Notes under the pieces: generated by a model
What the model was told of the DNA's origin: nothing
Database searches by the model: none
What the model saw: the letters and a program-made list of their open reading frames with translations, nothing else
Program-made: the position numbers and the translations under genes
In this document: positions 1 to 8,437 of the stretch, in pieces
Layout: each line of letters starts with the position of its first letter
How positions within the stretch are numbered: the first letter of the stretch is position 1
DNA from: Vagococcus fessus
GTDB taxonomy: Bacteria > Bacillota > Bacilli > Lactobacillales > Vagococcaceae
Reading direction: 5' to 3'
Assembly (NCBI RefSeq): GCF_003987565.1
Contig: NZ_NGJY01000003.1
Span: 62,001 to 126,000, forward strand
Length of the DNA: 64,000 nt

Positions 1-813
1 GTGCCCCTACAAACGTATTTCCGTATTAACGGCGAAAACATGGGTCAATTTGAGCGTACGCTAATCATCGTAGACGAAGGCGCAAGTGTTCACTACGTAG
101 AAGGTTGTACCGCTCCAACTTACTCAACAAACAGCTTACATGCGGCTATCGTAGAAATCTTTACACGTAAAGATGCTTACTGCCGTTATACAACCATCCA
201 AAACTGGTCAGATAACGTCTACAACTTAGTAACAAAACGTGCGAAAGCCTACGAAGGCGCAACAGTAGAATGGATTGATGGGAACTTAGGTGCCAAAACA
301 ACGATGAAATACCCAAGTGTTATGTTAGACGGAGAAGGCGCTCGCGGTACAATGCTATCCATCGCATTTGCTGGTGAAGGTCAAATCCAAGATACTGGGG
401 CGAAAATGATTCATAACGCACCAAACACATCATCATCAATCGTGTCTAAATCAATCGCTAAAGACGGCGGCGAAGTGAATTACCGTGGACAAGTAACCTT
501 CGGTAAGAAGAGCGCAGGCTCTATCTCGCATATCGAATGTGATACTATCATCATGGACGACAAGTCTAAGAGTGATACAATTCCATTTAACGAGATTCAC
601 AACAGCCAAGTAGCGTTAGAACACGAAGCGAAAGTATCAAAAATCTCAGAGGAACAATTATACTACCTAATGAGCCGAGGCCTATCAGAAGGCGAAGCCA
701 CAGAGATGATTGTCATGGGATTCGTAGAACCATTCACCAAAGAACTACCAATGGAATACGCAGTCGAACTAAACAGACTGATCCAGTACGAAATGGTAGG
801 ATCTGTGGGGTAA
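1..813 (+). CDS. sufB: SufB, Fe-S cluster assembly scaffold (3' part only)
   Basis: C-terminal 270 residues of SufB, the scaffold subunit of the SufBCD complex that builds iron-sulfur clusters in the cytosol. The true start lies upstream of the window, since family members are about 465 residues long. Visible family features are the YFRIN segment at the start, the VEGCTAP cysteine motif, the IECDTI cysteine motif, the HNAPNTSS segment and the C-terminal [10 protein letters not shown] helix. It is normally the last gene of sufCDSUB, and the hairpin just downstream agrees with that. Its final bases are repeated twice further along (11611 and 12757), suggesting the 3' end serves as an integration site. 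Product identity is secure; the integration role is inference. Confidence 0.97.
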   Translation: MPLQTYFRINGENMGQFERTLIIVDEGASVHYVEGCTAPTYSTNSLHAAIVEIFTRKDAYCRYTTIQNWSDNVYNLVTKRAKAYEGATVEWIDGNLGAKTTMKYPSVMLDGEGARGTMLSIAFAGEGQIQDTGAKMIHNAPNTSSSIVSKSIAKDGGEVNYRGQVTFGKKSAGSISHIECDTIIMDDKSKSDTIPFNEIHNSQVALEHEAKVSKISEEQLYYLMSRGLSEGEATEMIVMGFVEPFTKELPMEYAVELNRLIQYEMVGSVG

Positions 814-816
814 TAA
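794..816 (+). repeat. putative att core, copy A (3' end of sufB)
   Basis: These 23 bases cover the last codons of sufB and its stop. They recur at 11611-11633 with one mismatch and at 12757-12779 with three mismatches. All share GTGGGGTAATAA at the right end. The pattern fits attachment sites of elements that insert at a conserved gene 3' end and regenerate it. No integrase gene is visible between the copies. Confidence 0.6.
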
Positions 817-826
817 TGATAAATGA

Positions 827-868
827 AAAGCTAGCAACCTTTGATATAGAGGTTTCTAGCTTTTTTTG
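827..868 (+). terminator. Rho-independent terminator after sufB
   Basis: Stem AGCTAG..AACCT pairs with AGGTT..CTAGCT around a TTGATAT loop and is followed by seven T. A nearly identical hairpin (three to four differences over 42 bases) occurs at 16030-16071. Confidence 0.9.
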
Positions 869-896
869 TTTTGTTTGAAAAGTTATTTTATAGCAG

Positions 897-1316
897 TTAG
901 TTAAAAGTTTTAATTTTATGATACTTATTAAATTTTAAAATTCTTGAAAAGATTCCAATGAAAAACTTTTCTAGTTCTTTTATTTCTTCTTTTTCAGTTA
1001 AAGGTATATATGAGAAAAAGTAATTATTCCTCACAAACTTTGGACTAACACCAAAGTTTTTAGCCCCAGTATCACGTTTAGTTTGATGTTGTCTAATTCG
1101 ATCTTTAAGTTTTCTTTTTGAGTGAGGTTTTGTATTTACTCCGGATTGTCCCACATAAATTAATTCTTTTTTCTCATTAAAAACAAAGTAAACTCCAATA
1201 ACTTGATTATTAATAAAGTGATTATTTAATTCAGAAAACTTAATCTTAGGTAGTGGATCAATATAATTTTGTATTACGGTTTGTTCAACAGTATTTAGTA
1301 TTATTGATTTGTCCAT
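897..1316 (-). CDS. stand-alone GIY-YIG nuclease-domain protein
   Basis: 139-residue protein with a GIY-YIG fold signature: GVYFVF (about residue 41) and IYVGQSG (about 53), then an Arg-bearing helix LKDRIRQHQ, and a late Glu (KELEKFF) followed by FNKY. These are the usual catalytic Tyr/Tyr/Arg/Glu positions. The family cuts DNA, for example in restriction, repair or homing enzymes. No other domain is present, so the target is unknown. It lies opposite to sufB and the defence genes and opens the accessory segment behind sufB. Its AT content matches the defence genes rather than sufB. It could be a small restriction or anti-plasmid nuclease; that is inference. Confidence 0.75.
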   Translation of the reverse strand: MDKSIILNTVEQTVIQNYIDPLPKIKFSELNNHFINNQVIGVYFVFNEKKELIYVGQSGVNTKPHSKRKLKDRIRQHQTKRDTGAKNFGVSPKFVRNNYFFSYIPLTEKEEIKELEKFFIGIFSRILKFNKYHKIKTFN

Positions 1317-1940
1317 TATTATTTCACGTTCTTTCTAAAAGTTGATTTGTTGTGCTAAACTCTAATCCATTTTTCTTATTATATTATATGACCGCAAATT
1401 TTTAAAATATTGTTAAGGAAGTATTTATTATATCTGAATAATATTGATAAGGTAGTCGAAACCAAAGGATGTGATGCATTATTGAGCGAGAGTAAAGATT
1501 ATTGTGAATCGTGGTATATATAATTTGTTTACTCGTAGTATTGTGACTTAATAAAAATTAGAATATAAGTTACTGTATAGGCTAGATAGGTTAGCTATTA
1601 AGTAGTTTGATAGCACAATAGCTTCTAAATTGATAGTTCAATTGAAATTATATATAAGACGTCAGTAATTTATCAAAATGATAATTTTAAAAAGGACATT
1701 ATAATATCGACCGACCATAGCGTTACAAATTTAGTTTTAGTTAAATTGAATAGGTTTATTTTGTATGTTTTTTAGTTAGAAGAAAATTCTTAAATATATA
1801 TGAGTATAATTAAATTATCGAGGATTCAGTATGAAACGCTTTCTTTTAAAAGTTGTTTGTACATGGTAAGATTGAGATGTGCAAATAAGTGATTTAATGA
1901 ACATGTGATACATAATTATAATAGTAAAGTGAGGAAAAAT
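1317..1940. other. AT-rich intergenic region before the defence genes
   Basis: About 620 bases without a convincing gene. A TATAAT box occurs at 1805-1810 without a clear -35 partner and may serve the nuclease/helicase pair. I see no repeats or strong hairpins. It may also hold promoter sequence for the divergent GIY-YIG gene. Confidence 0.5.
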
Positions 1941-3965
1941 ATGAATATAAAAAAAGTGAAAGTAAAAAACTTTAGACTATTGAAAGATTTTGAATTAGAT
2001 TTTAGAGAAGACATGTCTTTAGTAGTGGGAAAGAATAATTGTGGTAAAACATCAGTTATGACGATTTTGGATAAATTACTATCTTCCACAGAAACCAAAT
2101 TTAGTTGGAATGATTTTAATCTCGATTATCAAAAAGAACTCTTTAAAAAGATAAAAGATTATTCAGAAGATAATGGTAGATTTGAAATTCCAGGTATAAC
2201 GATGCAAGTTTTTATTGAATATTTTGAAAAAGACAGTTATGAAAATATTCAAAATTTTATGATGAACTTAGATCCAAAAAATAATATTGTCGTTTTAGAA
2301 TTTTTTTATTCTTGCAAAGAGGATGTTTTTAAGGAGCTAAAGCTTGATTTAGGAAATGAAGATGCATTGAAGAGTTTTAAAAAGTTTTCGAAATATATGA
2401 CTAAACATTCTAGTAAATACTTCACTTTACGCAGATACTCTAGAGAGTTTGATATGAATAATCGTGAGGTTACAAATAATATTTCAAATGAAATAAAGTT
2501 TGTAGAGATAAGAAAATTGATAGATATAAAAATAATTAAGGCTAATCGAGAAGCGTCAAATAAAGTAAATGATAGTACATTATCATCGTTGTCTCAAAAA
2601 TACTTTAATATACAAACTACTGAAGAAGAAATAAAGGTTAGTAAGCTTGAAAAAGCTATCGATAGTGCAGATAAAGTTTTGAGCAAAGCTTATAATGGAA
2701 CAGATAAAAATTCAGGAATCTTTACAGAAATTTTCAATAGTGTCAACAGATTTGGATCAGGAACAACAGAGACTAATTTAAGGATAGAATCTTCTATTTC
2801 TGAAATCGATTTACTTAAAAATAATACAACTTTATTTTATAAGAATGATAATGGTATGTTGCCAGAAAGCTATAATGGATTGGGATATTTAAATCTAATT
2901 GGAATGATATTTGAGATAGAAACTAGTATAGCTGAATTTTGTGGGAAACAAAATGAAGCCCCTTCAGATATCAATATACTTTTTATTGAAGAACCTGAAG
3001 CACATACCCATCCTCAGTTACAATATGTATTTATTAAGAATATTAAAGAGTTATTAACTGAAAGAAAAATAAAAAATAAAATAGAGATACAAACAGTAAT
3101 AACAACTCATTCTTCACATATTGTATCGGAATGTGAGTTTGAGGATGTTCGTTATTTTAAAAAAGATGGACGTAGTTTAGTTTCTAAAAACTTTCAAGAA
3201 TTGCAAAGTAAGTATAAATCTGACGACGAGGCATTTAATTTTGTTAAACAATATCTTAGTTTGAATCGTTCCGAACTTTTTTTTACTGAAAAAGCTGTAT
3301 TTATTGAAGGTGATACAGAACGAATATTATTGCCAGCAATGATGAAAAAAATTGATTTGGAACATGAGGAGGAGAAAAACTATATTCCACTGTTATCCCA
3401 AAATATTTCAATTATTGAGGTTGGTGCACATGCACACACATTTAAGCATTTGATGGATTTTTTAGGTATCAAAATTTTAGTAATTAGTGACATAGATGGG
3501 GTGTTTGAGAATGGCGGGAAAGCTTGTCCATCTAATGAAGCTAAATATACCTCAAATTATTCATTACGCTCTTTTTTTGGGTTGCCAACAGATGATACAC
3601 AGTTTAAAAGCTTAGTAAATAAGAATTATTCTGAGAAAACTATTACAGACAGAATACGTATTGCATACCAAACATGTCAAAAAATAGATGATATAGAATA
3701 TCAACCTAGAAGTTTTGAAGATGCTTTTATTTGTCTTAATTTTGATTATATCAATTCAAATAGAGATAAATTTACTCAAGGGCTAAAAAATAGAAAACAA
3801 TTTGATGATAACCCTAGTGATTTTTATAAATTAGCTCAAAACTGTATAGAAAAGAAATCGGCATTTGCGACAGAAATTTTATTTTATGATGGAAAAACTG
3901 ACGGAAAAAAATGGGAAGTACCTGGATATATAAAGGAGGGATTGGAATGGCTTCAACAGCAATAG
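1941..3965 (+). CDS. gajA: OLD-family ATPase-TOPRIM nuclease, Gabija GajA-like
   Basis: 674 residues from the ATG at 1941, chosen over an upstream in-frame ATG (1905) because GTGAGG sits at the right distance. The N-terminal ABC-type ATPase has Walker A GKNNCGKT (about 30-37), a degenerate signature NGLGYL (about 312), Walker B IEEPEAHTHP (about 349) and the H-loop TTHSSH (about 388). The TOPRIM nuclease follows, with FIEGDTE (about 454) and SDIDG (about 516) as metal-binding acids. A class-2 OLD nuclease followed at once by a UvrD-like helicase is the definition of the Gabija anti-phage system, in which GajA nicks DNA when nucleotides are depleted. It is longer than the best known GajA (about 580 residues). 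The family call is firm; the Gabija label rests on the gene pair. Confidence 0.88.
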   Translation: MNIKKVKVKNFRLLKDFELDFREDMSLVVGKNNCGKTSVMTILDKLLSSTETKFSWNDFNLDYQKELFKKIKDYSEDNGRFEIPGITMQVFIEYFEKDSYENIQNFMMNLDPKNNIVVLEFFYSCKEDVFKELKLDLGNEDALKSFKKFSKYMTKHSSKYFTLRRYSREFDMNNREVTNNISNEIKFVEIRKLIDIKIIKANREASNKVNDSTLSSLSQKYFNIQTTEEEIKVSKLEKAIDSADKVLSKAYNGTDKNSGIFTEIFNSVNRFGSGTTETNLRIESSISEIDLLKNNTTLFYKNDNGMLPESYNGLGYLNLIGMIFEIETSIAEFCGKQNEAPSDINILFIEEPEAHTHPQLQYVFIKNIKELLTERKIKNKIEIQTVITTHSSHIVSECEFEDVRYFKKDGRSLVSKNFQELQSKYKSDDEAFNFVKQYLSLNRSELFFTEKAVFIEGDTERILLPAMMKKIDLEHEEEKNYIPLLSQNISIIEVGAHAHTFKHLMDFLGIKILVISDIDGVFENGGKACPSNEAKYTSNYSLRSFFGLPTDDTQFKSLVNKNYSEKTITDRIRIAYQTCQKIDDIEYQPRSFEDAFICLNFDYINSNRDKFTQGLKNRKQFDDNPSDFYKLAQNCIEKKSAFATEILFYDGKTDGKKWEVPGYIKEGLEWLQQQ

Positions 3966-5842
3966 AGCCAGAAGTTCGAGAAGCACTTGAGTGCATAGAG
4001 AGAAATCTGAATTTCGTTTTAACAGGCGGTGCTGGAAGTGGCAAGACGTATTCTCTTATTTCTTTGATTGAGAAAGTTGGGGAATATTACCCGATGAAAT
4101 CAATTGTATGTATAACTTATACAAATAATGCAGTAGCAGAAATCCGAAATCGTATTACAAATGATAAACTTCAAGTTTCTACCATTCATGAGTTTGTGTG
4201 GACGAAGATTTCAAAGTATCAAAATGAAATGAAAAAAGTATTAACAGATTTAATCAATGATGAAAGCGAAAAAAAGTTTAGATTACCTAAAGATTTTGAG
4301 GAAGATCAACAATTAACAATTGATTATTTTGTAGATAATAAAATTAAATATGATGAGTATTATAGTCTGAAAAATAATAAAGATAGTAAAATTAGTCATG
4401 ACCATGTATTGATTGTTGCGGAAAAAATGTTTGAAAGGTACCCTAAATTATGTGATATTTTAAAAGATACAGCCAATTTTATTTTTGTAGATGAGTATCA
4501 AGACACGGACCCTTTGATAATGAAAATTTTTCTTGACCATATTAAGCAAAGTAATAAAAATAGTATTGTTGGTTTCTTTGGTGATCCAATGCAAGCAATA
4601 TATGATAGTGGTGTCGGTAAAATAGATGAAGAGAGTTATGAGAACCTTGTTTTTATAAATAAAAAACAAAATAGACGAAACCCGGGAGCTGTCATTAATT
4701 TAGCTAACAAAATTAGAAATGATAGTATAAAACAAGAACCATCACGTGATCCAAATGCCCCAAACATGATAGATGGTAAAGTCATTCAAGGCAATATAAA
4801 TTTTTTATATACTAAAAATCTTGATGAAATCAGTGACTACCGTAAGATAGGTTTGTTTAATGAATGGGATTTCTCAGATAGTAGAAAAACTAAAGAACTA
4901 TGGCTAGTCCATCGATCTAATGCTAAAATGGCGGGGTTTCAAAAGTTATTTAATCTGTATAACTCAGACTTAATAATTGAATTAATAAGTAAAATTCGGG
5001 ATAAAGTGAAGAAAGGTATCTTGTCCCCTGGTAGTGAATCATTTGAAAACCTTGCAAGTGATATTACAGTTAGAAAAAGAGGGAACTTACTTGAAAATAT
5101 AAAGTCTAACGCAGATTATAATGAGGCGTTTTCTTGGATAAAAAATAAAAAATGGGATGAAGTTACTAACGTTAGAGTGAATAAAGATTCCTTGTTATCT
5201 TATAAGTTTAATGGGTTGACTGGAGTTTACGAGGCAAAATCGGATAGAGATGAAATTTTGAAATATCTTGATTCGATTTATGAGTTAATTGAACTTTATG
5301 TGGAGGGAAACTATAACCATTTTCTTAAAAAAATTGATATAAAAATACTATCATTTGATAAAAAGAAAAAAATAAATGATGAAATGAATAAGTTGTTAGA
5401 GCCGAGTCTTACGATTGAACAAGTTGTTGAAAAAGCAGAAGATATATTTAAATTAAAAAATGACTCTTTTGAATATTTTGTAAATAATGAAGGAGAGTAT
5501 TTGTGGTTACGCCTTAAAGCTCTACCATTTTCTGAATATAGAAACTCAATTAAGTATCAAAAAGAAAATTTCCCTTTTGCAACCCAACATAGTATAAAAG
5601 GGAGTGAGTTTGATAACGTATTAGTTGTTTTAGATAACGGGGAATGGAGTAAGTATAATTTTGAAAAAATGTTTAAAAATTTCTCAACAAATGATTCAAT
5701 TGTTGAAAGAACAAAAAAAATTTTTTACGTGTGTTGTACGAGACCTAAGAAAAACTTAGTAGTACTTATGCCGACTGTAGACGATGAAGTAATAGAGAGA
5801 GCTAAGGACCTATTTGGAGAAACTAATGTTCATCAAATTTAG
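3947..5842 (+). CDS. gajB: UvrD/Rep-like superfamily 1 helicase, Gabija GajB-like
   Basis: 631 residues from the ATG at 3947, preceded by AAGGAGG at the ideal distance. The gene overlaps the end of the nuclease gene by 19 bases, so the two are translationally coupled. SF1 helicase motifs appear in order: Walker A GGAGSGKT (about 27), Ia ITYTNNAV, II VDEYQDTD (about 181), III GDPMQAIYD, IV QNRRNPGAV, V QHSIKGSEFDNV and VI YVCCTRPKKN. In Gabija, GajB works with the OLD nuclease, responding to DNA termini and ATP/GTP state. Length exceeds the typical GajB (about 500 residues), with an AT-rich middle insertion. It is followed by 118 bases and the Kiwa-like pair. Confidence 0.88.
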   Translation: MASTAIEPEVREALECIERNLNFVLTGGAGSGKTYSLISLIEKVGEYYPMKSIVCITYTNNAVAEIRNRITNDKLQVSTIHEFVWTKISKYQNEMKKVLTDLINDESEKKFRLPKDFEEDQQLTIDYFVDNKIKYDEYYSLKNNKDSKISHDHVLIVAEKMFERYPKLCDILKDTANFIFVDEYQDTDPLIMKIFLDHIKQSNKNSIVGFFGDPMQAIYDSGVGKIDEESYENLVFINKKQNRRNPGAVINLANKIRNDSIKQEPSRDPNAPNMIDGKVIQGNINFLYTKNLDEISDYRKIGLFNEWDFSDSRKTKELWLVHRSNAKMAGFQKLFNLYNSDLIIELISKIRDKVKKGILSPGSESFENLASDITVRKRGNLLENIKSNADYNEAFSWIKNKKWDEVTNVRVNKDSLLSYKFNGLTGVYEAKSDRDEILKYLDSIYELIELYVEGNYNHFLKKIDIKILSFDKKKKINDEMNKLLEPSLTIEQVVEKAEDIFKLKNDSFEYFVNNEGEYLWLRLKALPFSEYRNSIKYQKENFPFATQHSIKGSEFDNVLVVLDNGEWSKYNFEKMFKNFSTNDSIVERTKKIFYVCCTRPKKNLVVLMPTVDDEVIERAKDLFGETNVHQI

Positions 5843-5960
5843 TAGTATACAGAATTAAAAAATATATTAGAGTTGCTTTAAAACTGAAACTTTTTAGGCG
5901 TATTAGATATCTGAACTATGTACGGAATATGTTTTTAGATTATTAGTCGGAGGGTAAAAA

Positions 5961-6980
5961 ATGAAAAGTACGAGTACAATTTACAATGAATTATTGGAAC
6001 TCCTAGAAGGTGAAGGGCATGGTATAACTTTTTACTTATCTAGACATGTTAAACAAGATGAAAAATATAAAACTATTGAATATGATTTATCTGATGAGTT
6101 AAAAGGATGGCTTATCGATAGTATTTTTAAAGAAATTAAGATGGATGAGATAAAAGAGTTAGAAAATATAAAAATTTCAGAATATAATCATGAGTTTAAT
6201 ATTAATGATAGTGTTGTTGAATTAGTATTATCAGATTCTGAGTTTATTGATATAAAAGAAAAAAAAGAGTTACTTATTTCATCAGTAAATACTGCTCCGA
6301 AAAATGAGTCTATTTTAAATTCTAATTTTCAAATAATAAAAGTAACAAAGAATGAGGATGTATTTTATACTTGTTATTATAGAGGTATAAAAAGATCTAG
6401 TAAAAGAAAAAAATATCTAAGTATGTTCGAGGGTCATATCAAAGAAAATGTGGAATCTTTTTTTGATATAGGTGGTAATTTATCTTTTATTATTTTTAAA
6501 GAACGTATTTTTATTTTTAGAGTTAAAGATTTTGAGAGAAGTTTTAAATACAATACACATATTACTGAAAAAAGAGATGAGAATATTGAACAGATAATTG
6601 AAATGGATATATTTTCAAATCTTGAATCTGCACAAAAATTTAAAGAAAAAAGTTCAAATCATTTATACGCTAGAGGACTTGCAGAAATGAAAAAAGAGCA
6701 ATTAGAAGACTTAAAATCGAATTATCAAGATAGATGTAATGAACTAAATGTGATAAAAAAAAGTTTGGAATTAAAAGAAACTAATAAGGATGAATTAAGG
6801 GAAGAAAATGGAGTGCTTTTAGACTTATTAGAATTTATTGATTTTGAAAATGATAATAAAATAGAAATAGCTGATGAAACCAATATAACTCCGTTACTTC
6901 ATTTTCTTCAAGATAAAATTGTAGAATCTTTCCTAACTAAAAAAGTAAAAACTATTATCGGTTATCAGAAAGGAGACTAA
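5961..6980 (+). CDS. kwaB: Kiwa KwaB-like protein (DUF4868 family)
   Basis: 339 residues, start supported by GGAGGG. The core around residues 165-215 (LSFIIFKERIFIF, then the DFERSF motif) matches the pattern I know for DUF4868, the domain of KwaB. A charged coiled-coil-like stretch follows (about 225-285). KwaB is the cytosolic, DNA-binding effector partner of the membrane sensor KwaA in the Kiwa anti-phage system. The next gene, three bases downstream, is a four-helix membrane protein, which supports this reading. In the described Kiwa operon kwaA comes first; here the order is reversed. Sequence similarity was judged by eye, so a profile search is the decisive check. Confidence 0.68.
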   Translation: MKSTSTIYNELLELLEGEGHGITFYLSRHVKQDEKYKTIEYDLSDELKGWLIDSIFKEIKMDEIKELENIKISEYNHEFNINDSVVELVLSDSEFIDIKEKKELLISSVNTAPKNESILNSNFQIIKVTKNEDVFYTCYYRGIKRSSKRKKYLSMFEGHIKENVESFFDIGGNLSFIIFKERIFIFRVKDFERSFKYNTHITEKRDENIEQIIEMDIFSNLESAQKFKEKSSNHLYARGLAEMKKEQLEDLKSNYQDRCNELNVIKKSLELKETNKDELREENGVLLDLLEFIDFENDNKIEIADETNITPLLHFLQDKIVESFLTKKVKTIIGYQKGD

Positions 6981-6983
6981 ATA

Positions 6984-7634
6984 ATGAGAATGAAATTTCG
7001 GGGAGAATTCTCGATCAAATTCTCTTCCGTTGTAGAATTTTGTTTATGGATTGTTGGGTATTTACCTGTTTCTATGATAATTTTAGTTAAATATTTTTTT
7101 TCTGATGATATCCCTAGTTCTAAATGGAATAGTAGTATAGCTATTTTTAATATTAATGTAAGGTTTCAAATTTTTATGTTTATATTAATCGCTATCTCAA
7201 CAATTTTTATTTTTAAAATCACATTATATATTTTAAAAATATGGATAAGTCGAAAACTTAAATCACCTTATACTTCTAAGATAAACAGAATTATTAAATT
7301 TAATAAACTAACTCTAGAAAAATATAGTTTTTTCATACTATCTTTAATGCTGCCGTTTATATTTGAGTCTGGAGAGTCAGTATTTGACTTATTGATCATA
7401 TTTACATTGATTTTAGTGTTAATAATAATAATGATAAAGATGGAACAGATAACTGTGAATCCGATTTTTCTATTCTCTAGTTTGAATGTTATAGAAGCGA
7501 CTGTGGACGAGGTTGGTGAAACAAAAAGAGTGACCATAATTACTAATTATAGCATTGTAGAATTAGAAAATATTGAAACTGAAGCATACTTTCAATATTT
7601 CAATAATGTTTATTTTTTGATAAAGAAATCTTAA
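6984..7634 (+). CDS. kwaA: Kiwa KwaA-like four-helix membrane protein
   Basis: 216 residues, start at the ATG behind AAGGAG. Four hydrophobic helices are seen at about 16-37, 57-80, 113-130 and 133-152. A soluble C-terminal tail begins at NPIFLF (about 158). The size, the four helices and the 'NP' start of the tail resemble KwaA, the membrane component of Kiwa that senses phage attachment and forms a complex with KwaB. Only three bases separate it from the kwaB-like gene, so both are surely co-transcribed. Very AT-rich codon use, like the preceding defence genes and unlike the following PTS genes, points to horizontal acquisition. Confidence 0.62.
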   Translation: MRMKFRGEFSIKFSSVVEFCLWIVGYLPVSMIILVKYFFSDDIPSSKWNSSIAIFNINVRFQIFMFILIAISTIFIFKITLYILKIWISRKLKSPYTSKINRIIKFNKLTLEKYSFFILSLMLPFIFESGESVFDLLIIFTLILVLIIIMIKMEQITVNPIFLFSSLNVIEATVDEVGETKRVTIITNYSIVELENIETEAYFQYFNNVYFLIKKS

Positions 7635-7688
7635 AATGGAGTTTACCTTTTTAATTATTAATATTATATGTAACAAGGATTTTTTTCC

Positions 7689-7718
7689 TTGACTGTTCGT
7701 ATACATTACCCCTATAAT
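7689..7718 (+). promoter_or_regulatory. strong sigma-70-type promoter for the structured RNA
   Basis: TTGACT at 7689-7694 and TATAAT at 7713-7718 with an 18-base spacer. No start codon with a ribosome binding site follows for almost 400 bases, so the expected product is an RNA starting near 7725. Confidence 0.75.
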
Positions 7719-7724
7719 TACCCC

Positions 7725-7995
7725 ATAAGAAATAAATCGCATAAAAAAATGGCACCTCACGGCTGAGAACCGCGAGGACTTGCTCAGGTCACCCAATACT
7801 ACACTGACCCAACAAGCTTGCCATAGTTAATGCTAACACCAACTGGATAAAATGTAAACGATTTTTGTCTTGAATTTATGGGCTTTTAAAAGTTTATTTA
7901 GCGAACAAAAAAGAGTGCTTTATCCAGTTGTGCGGAGCCTTATTTAACTATGTCAGAGAGGTTGGACAGATACTTGTTCAGCCTCTCTTTTTGTG
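7725..7995 (+). ncRNA. structured RNA, 6S RNA-like candidate
   Basis: Downstream of a near-consensus promoter lies a series of strong secondary structures. An 8-bp hairpin is at 7753-7776. A long imperfect hairpin follows: CATAGTTAA (7822) pairs with TTAACTATG (7944), a bubble comes next, then CAACTGGATAAA (7840) pairs with TTTATCCAGTTG (7919), then TTTTTGT pairs with ACAAAAA. The transcript ends in a terminator (AGAGAGG.. stem at 7955-7988 with T run). A long rod broken by a central bubble is the hallmark of 6S RNA, which traps the housekeeping RNA polymerase. The alternative is a regulatory leader of the PTS operon, but the terminator and 118-base gap before the first PTS gene argue for a separate RNA. 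Structure was judged by eye. Confidence 0.5.
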
Positions 7996-8113
7996 CTCTT
8001 TTATCATTAATGGCGGTTTATTTCTTACTTTTATTGTCTATTACTGGCCGCCAATTGTTCGGAAAAAAATCAACTGACTGTCGCTCTAAGTATTAAAAAG
8101 GAGTCGAGAGAAG

Positions 8114-8437
8114 ATGACAAAGAAAATAATGCTCTGTTGTGGAGCCGGAATGTCTAGTGGCTTATTAGCACAAAAAGCACGTAAGGCAGCGAAAAAACAA
8201 GGCTTAGATGTTACCGTCGAAGCCCGTGGCGAGAGTGAAGTCCCTCAGTATTTTGATAGCATCGATATTTTATTATTAGGCCCACACTATGCCAACTTAC
8301 GTGATGAGATGGCGAAGATGGCCGCGCCGTATAACTTACCAGTTCTAGTCATCCCAAAAGAAATGTACGGACTATTAGACGGAGTAGGTGTTCTAGCATT
8401 AGCCCTGTCTGAGTTAGAAAAAGCGGGGACTGAGTGA
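8114..8437 (+). CDS. PTS lactose/cellobiose-type EIIB
   Basis: 107 residues. N-terminal phosphate-acceptor loop CCGAGMSSGLL, where Cys9 aligns with the phosphocysteine of CelA/ChbB-type EIIB. Accepts phosphate from EIIA and passes it to the sugar carried by EIIC on the inner face of the membrane. First gene of an operon B-C-A-glycosidase with overlapping stops and starts. The gene is richer in GC and codon-adapted compared with the defence genes upstream. Confidence 0.93.
   Translation: MTKKIMLCCGAGMSSGLLAQKARKAAKKQGLDVTVEARGESEVPQYFDSIDILLLGPHYANLRDEMAKMAAPYNLPVLVIPKEMYGLLDGVGVLALALSELEKAGTE

Noticed and set aside
1841-1873. Mini-gene MKRFLLKVV before the OLD nuclease
   Set aside because: Only 12 codons, not distinguishable from chance in AT-rich sequence.
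7851-7866. TGTAAACGATTTTTG as a cre site for the PTS operon
   Set aside because: It lies inside the long hairpin of the structured RNA, far from a promoter for 8114, so the match is probably chance.
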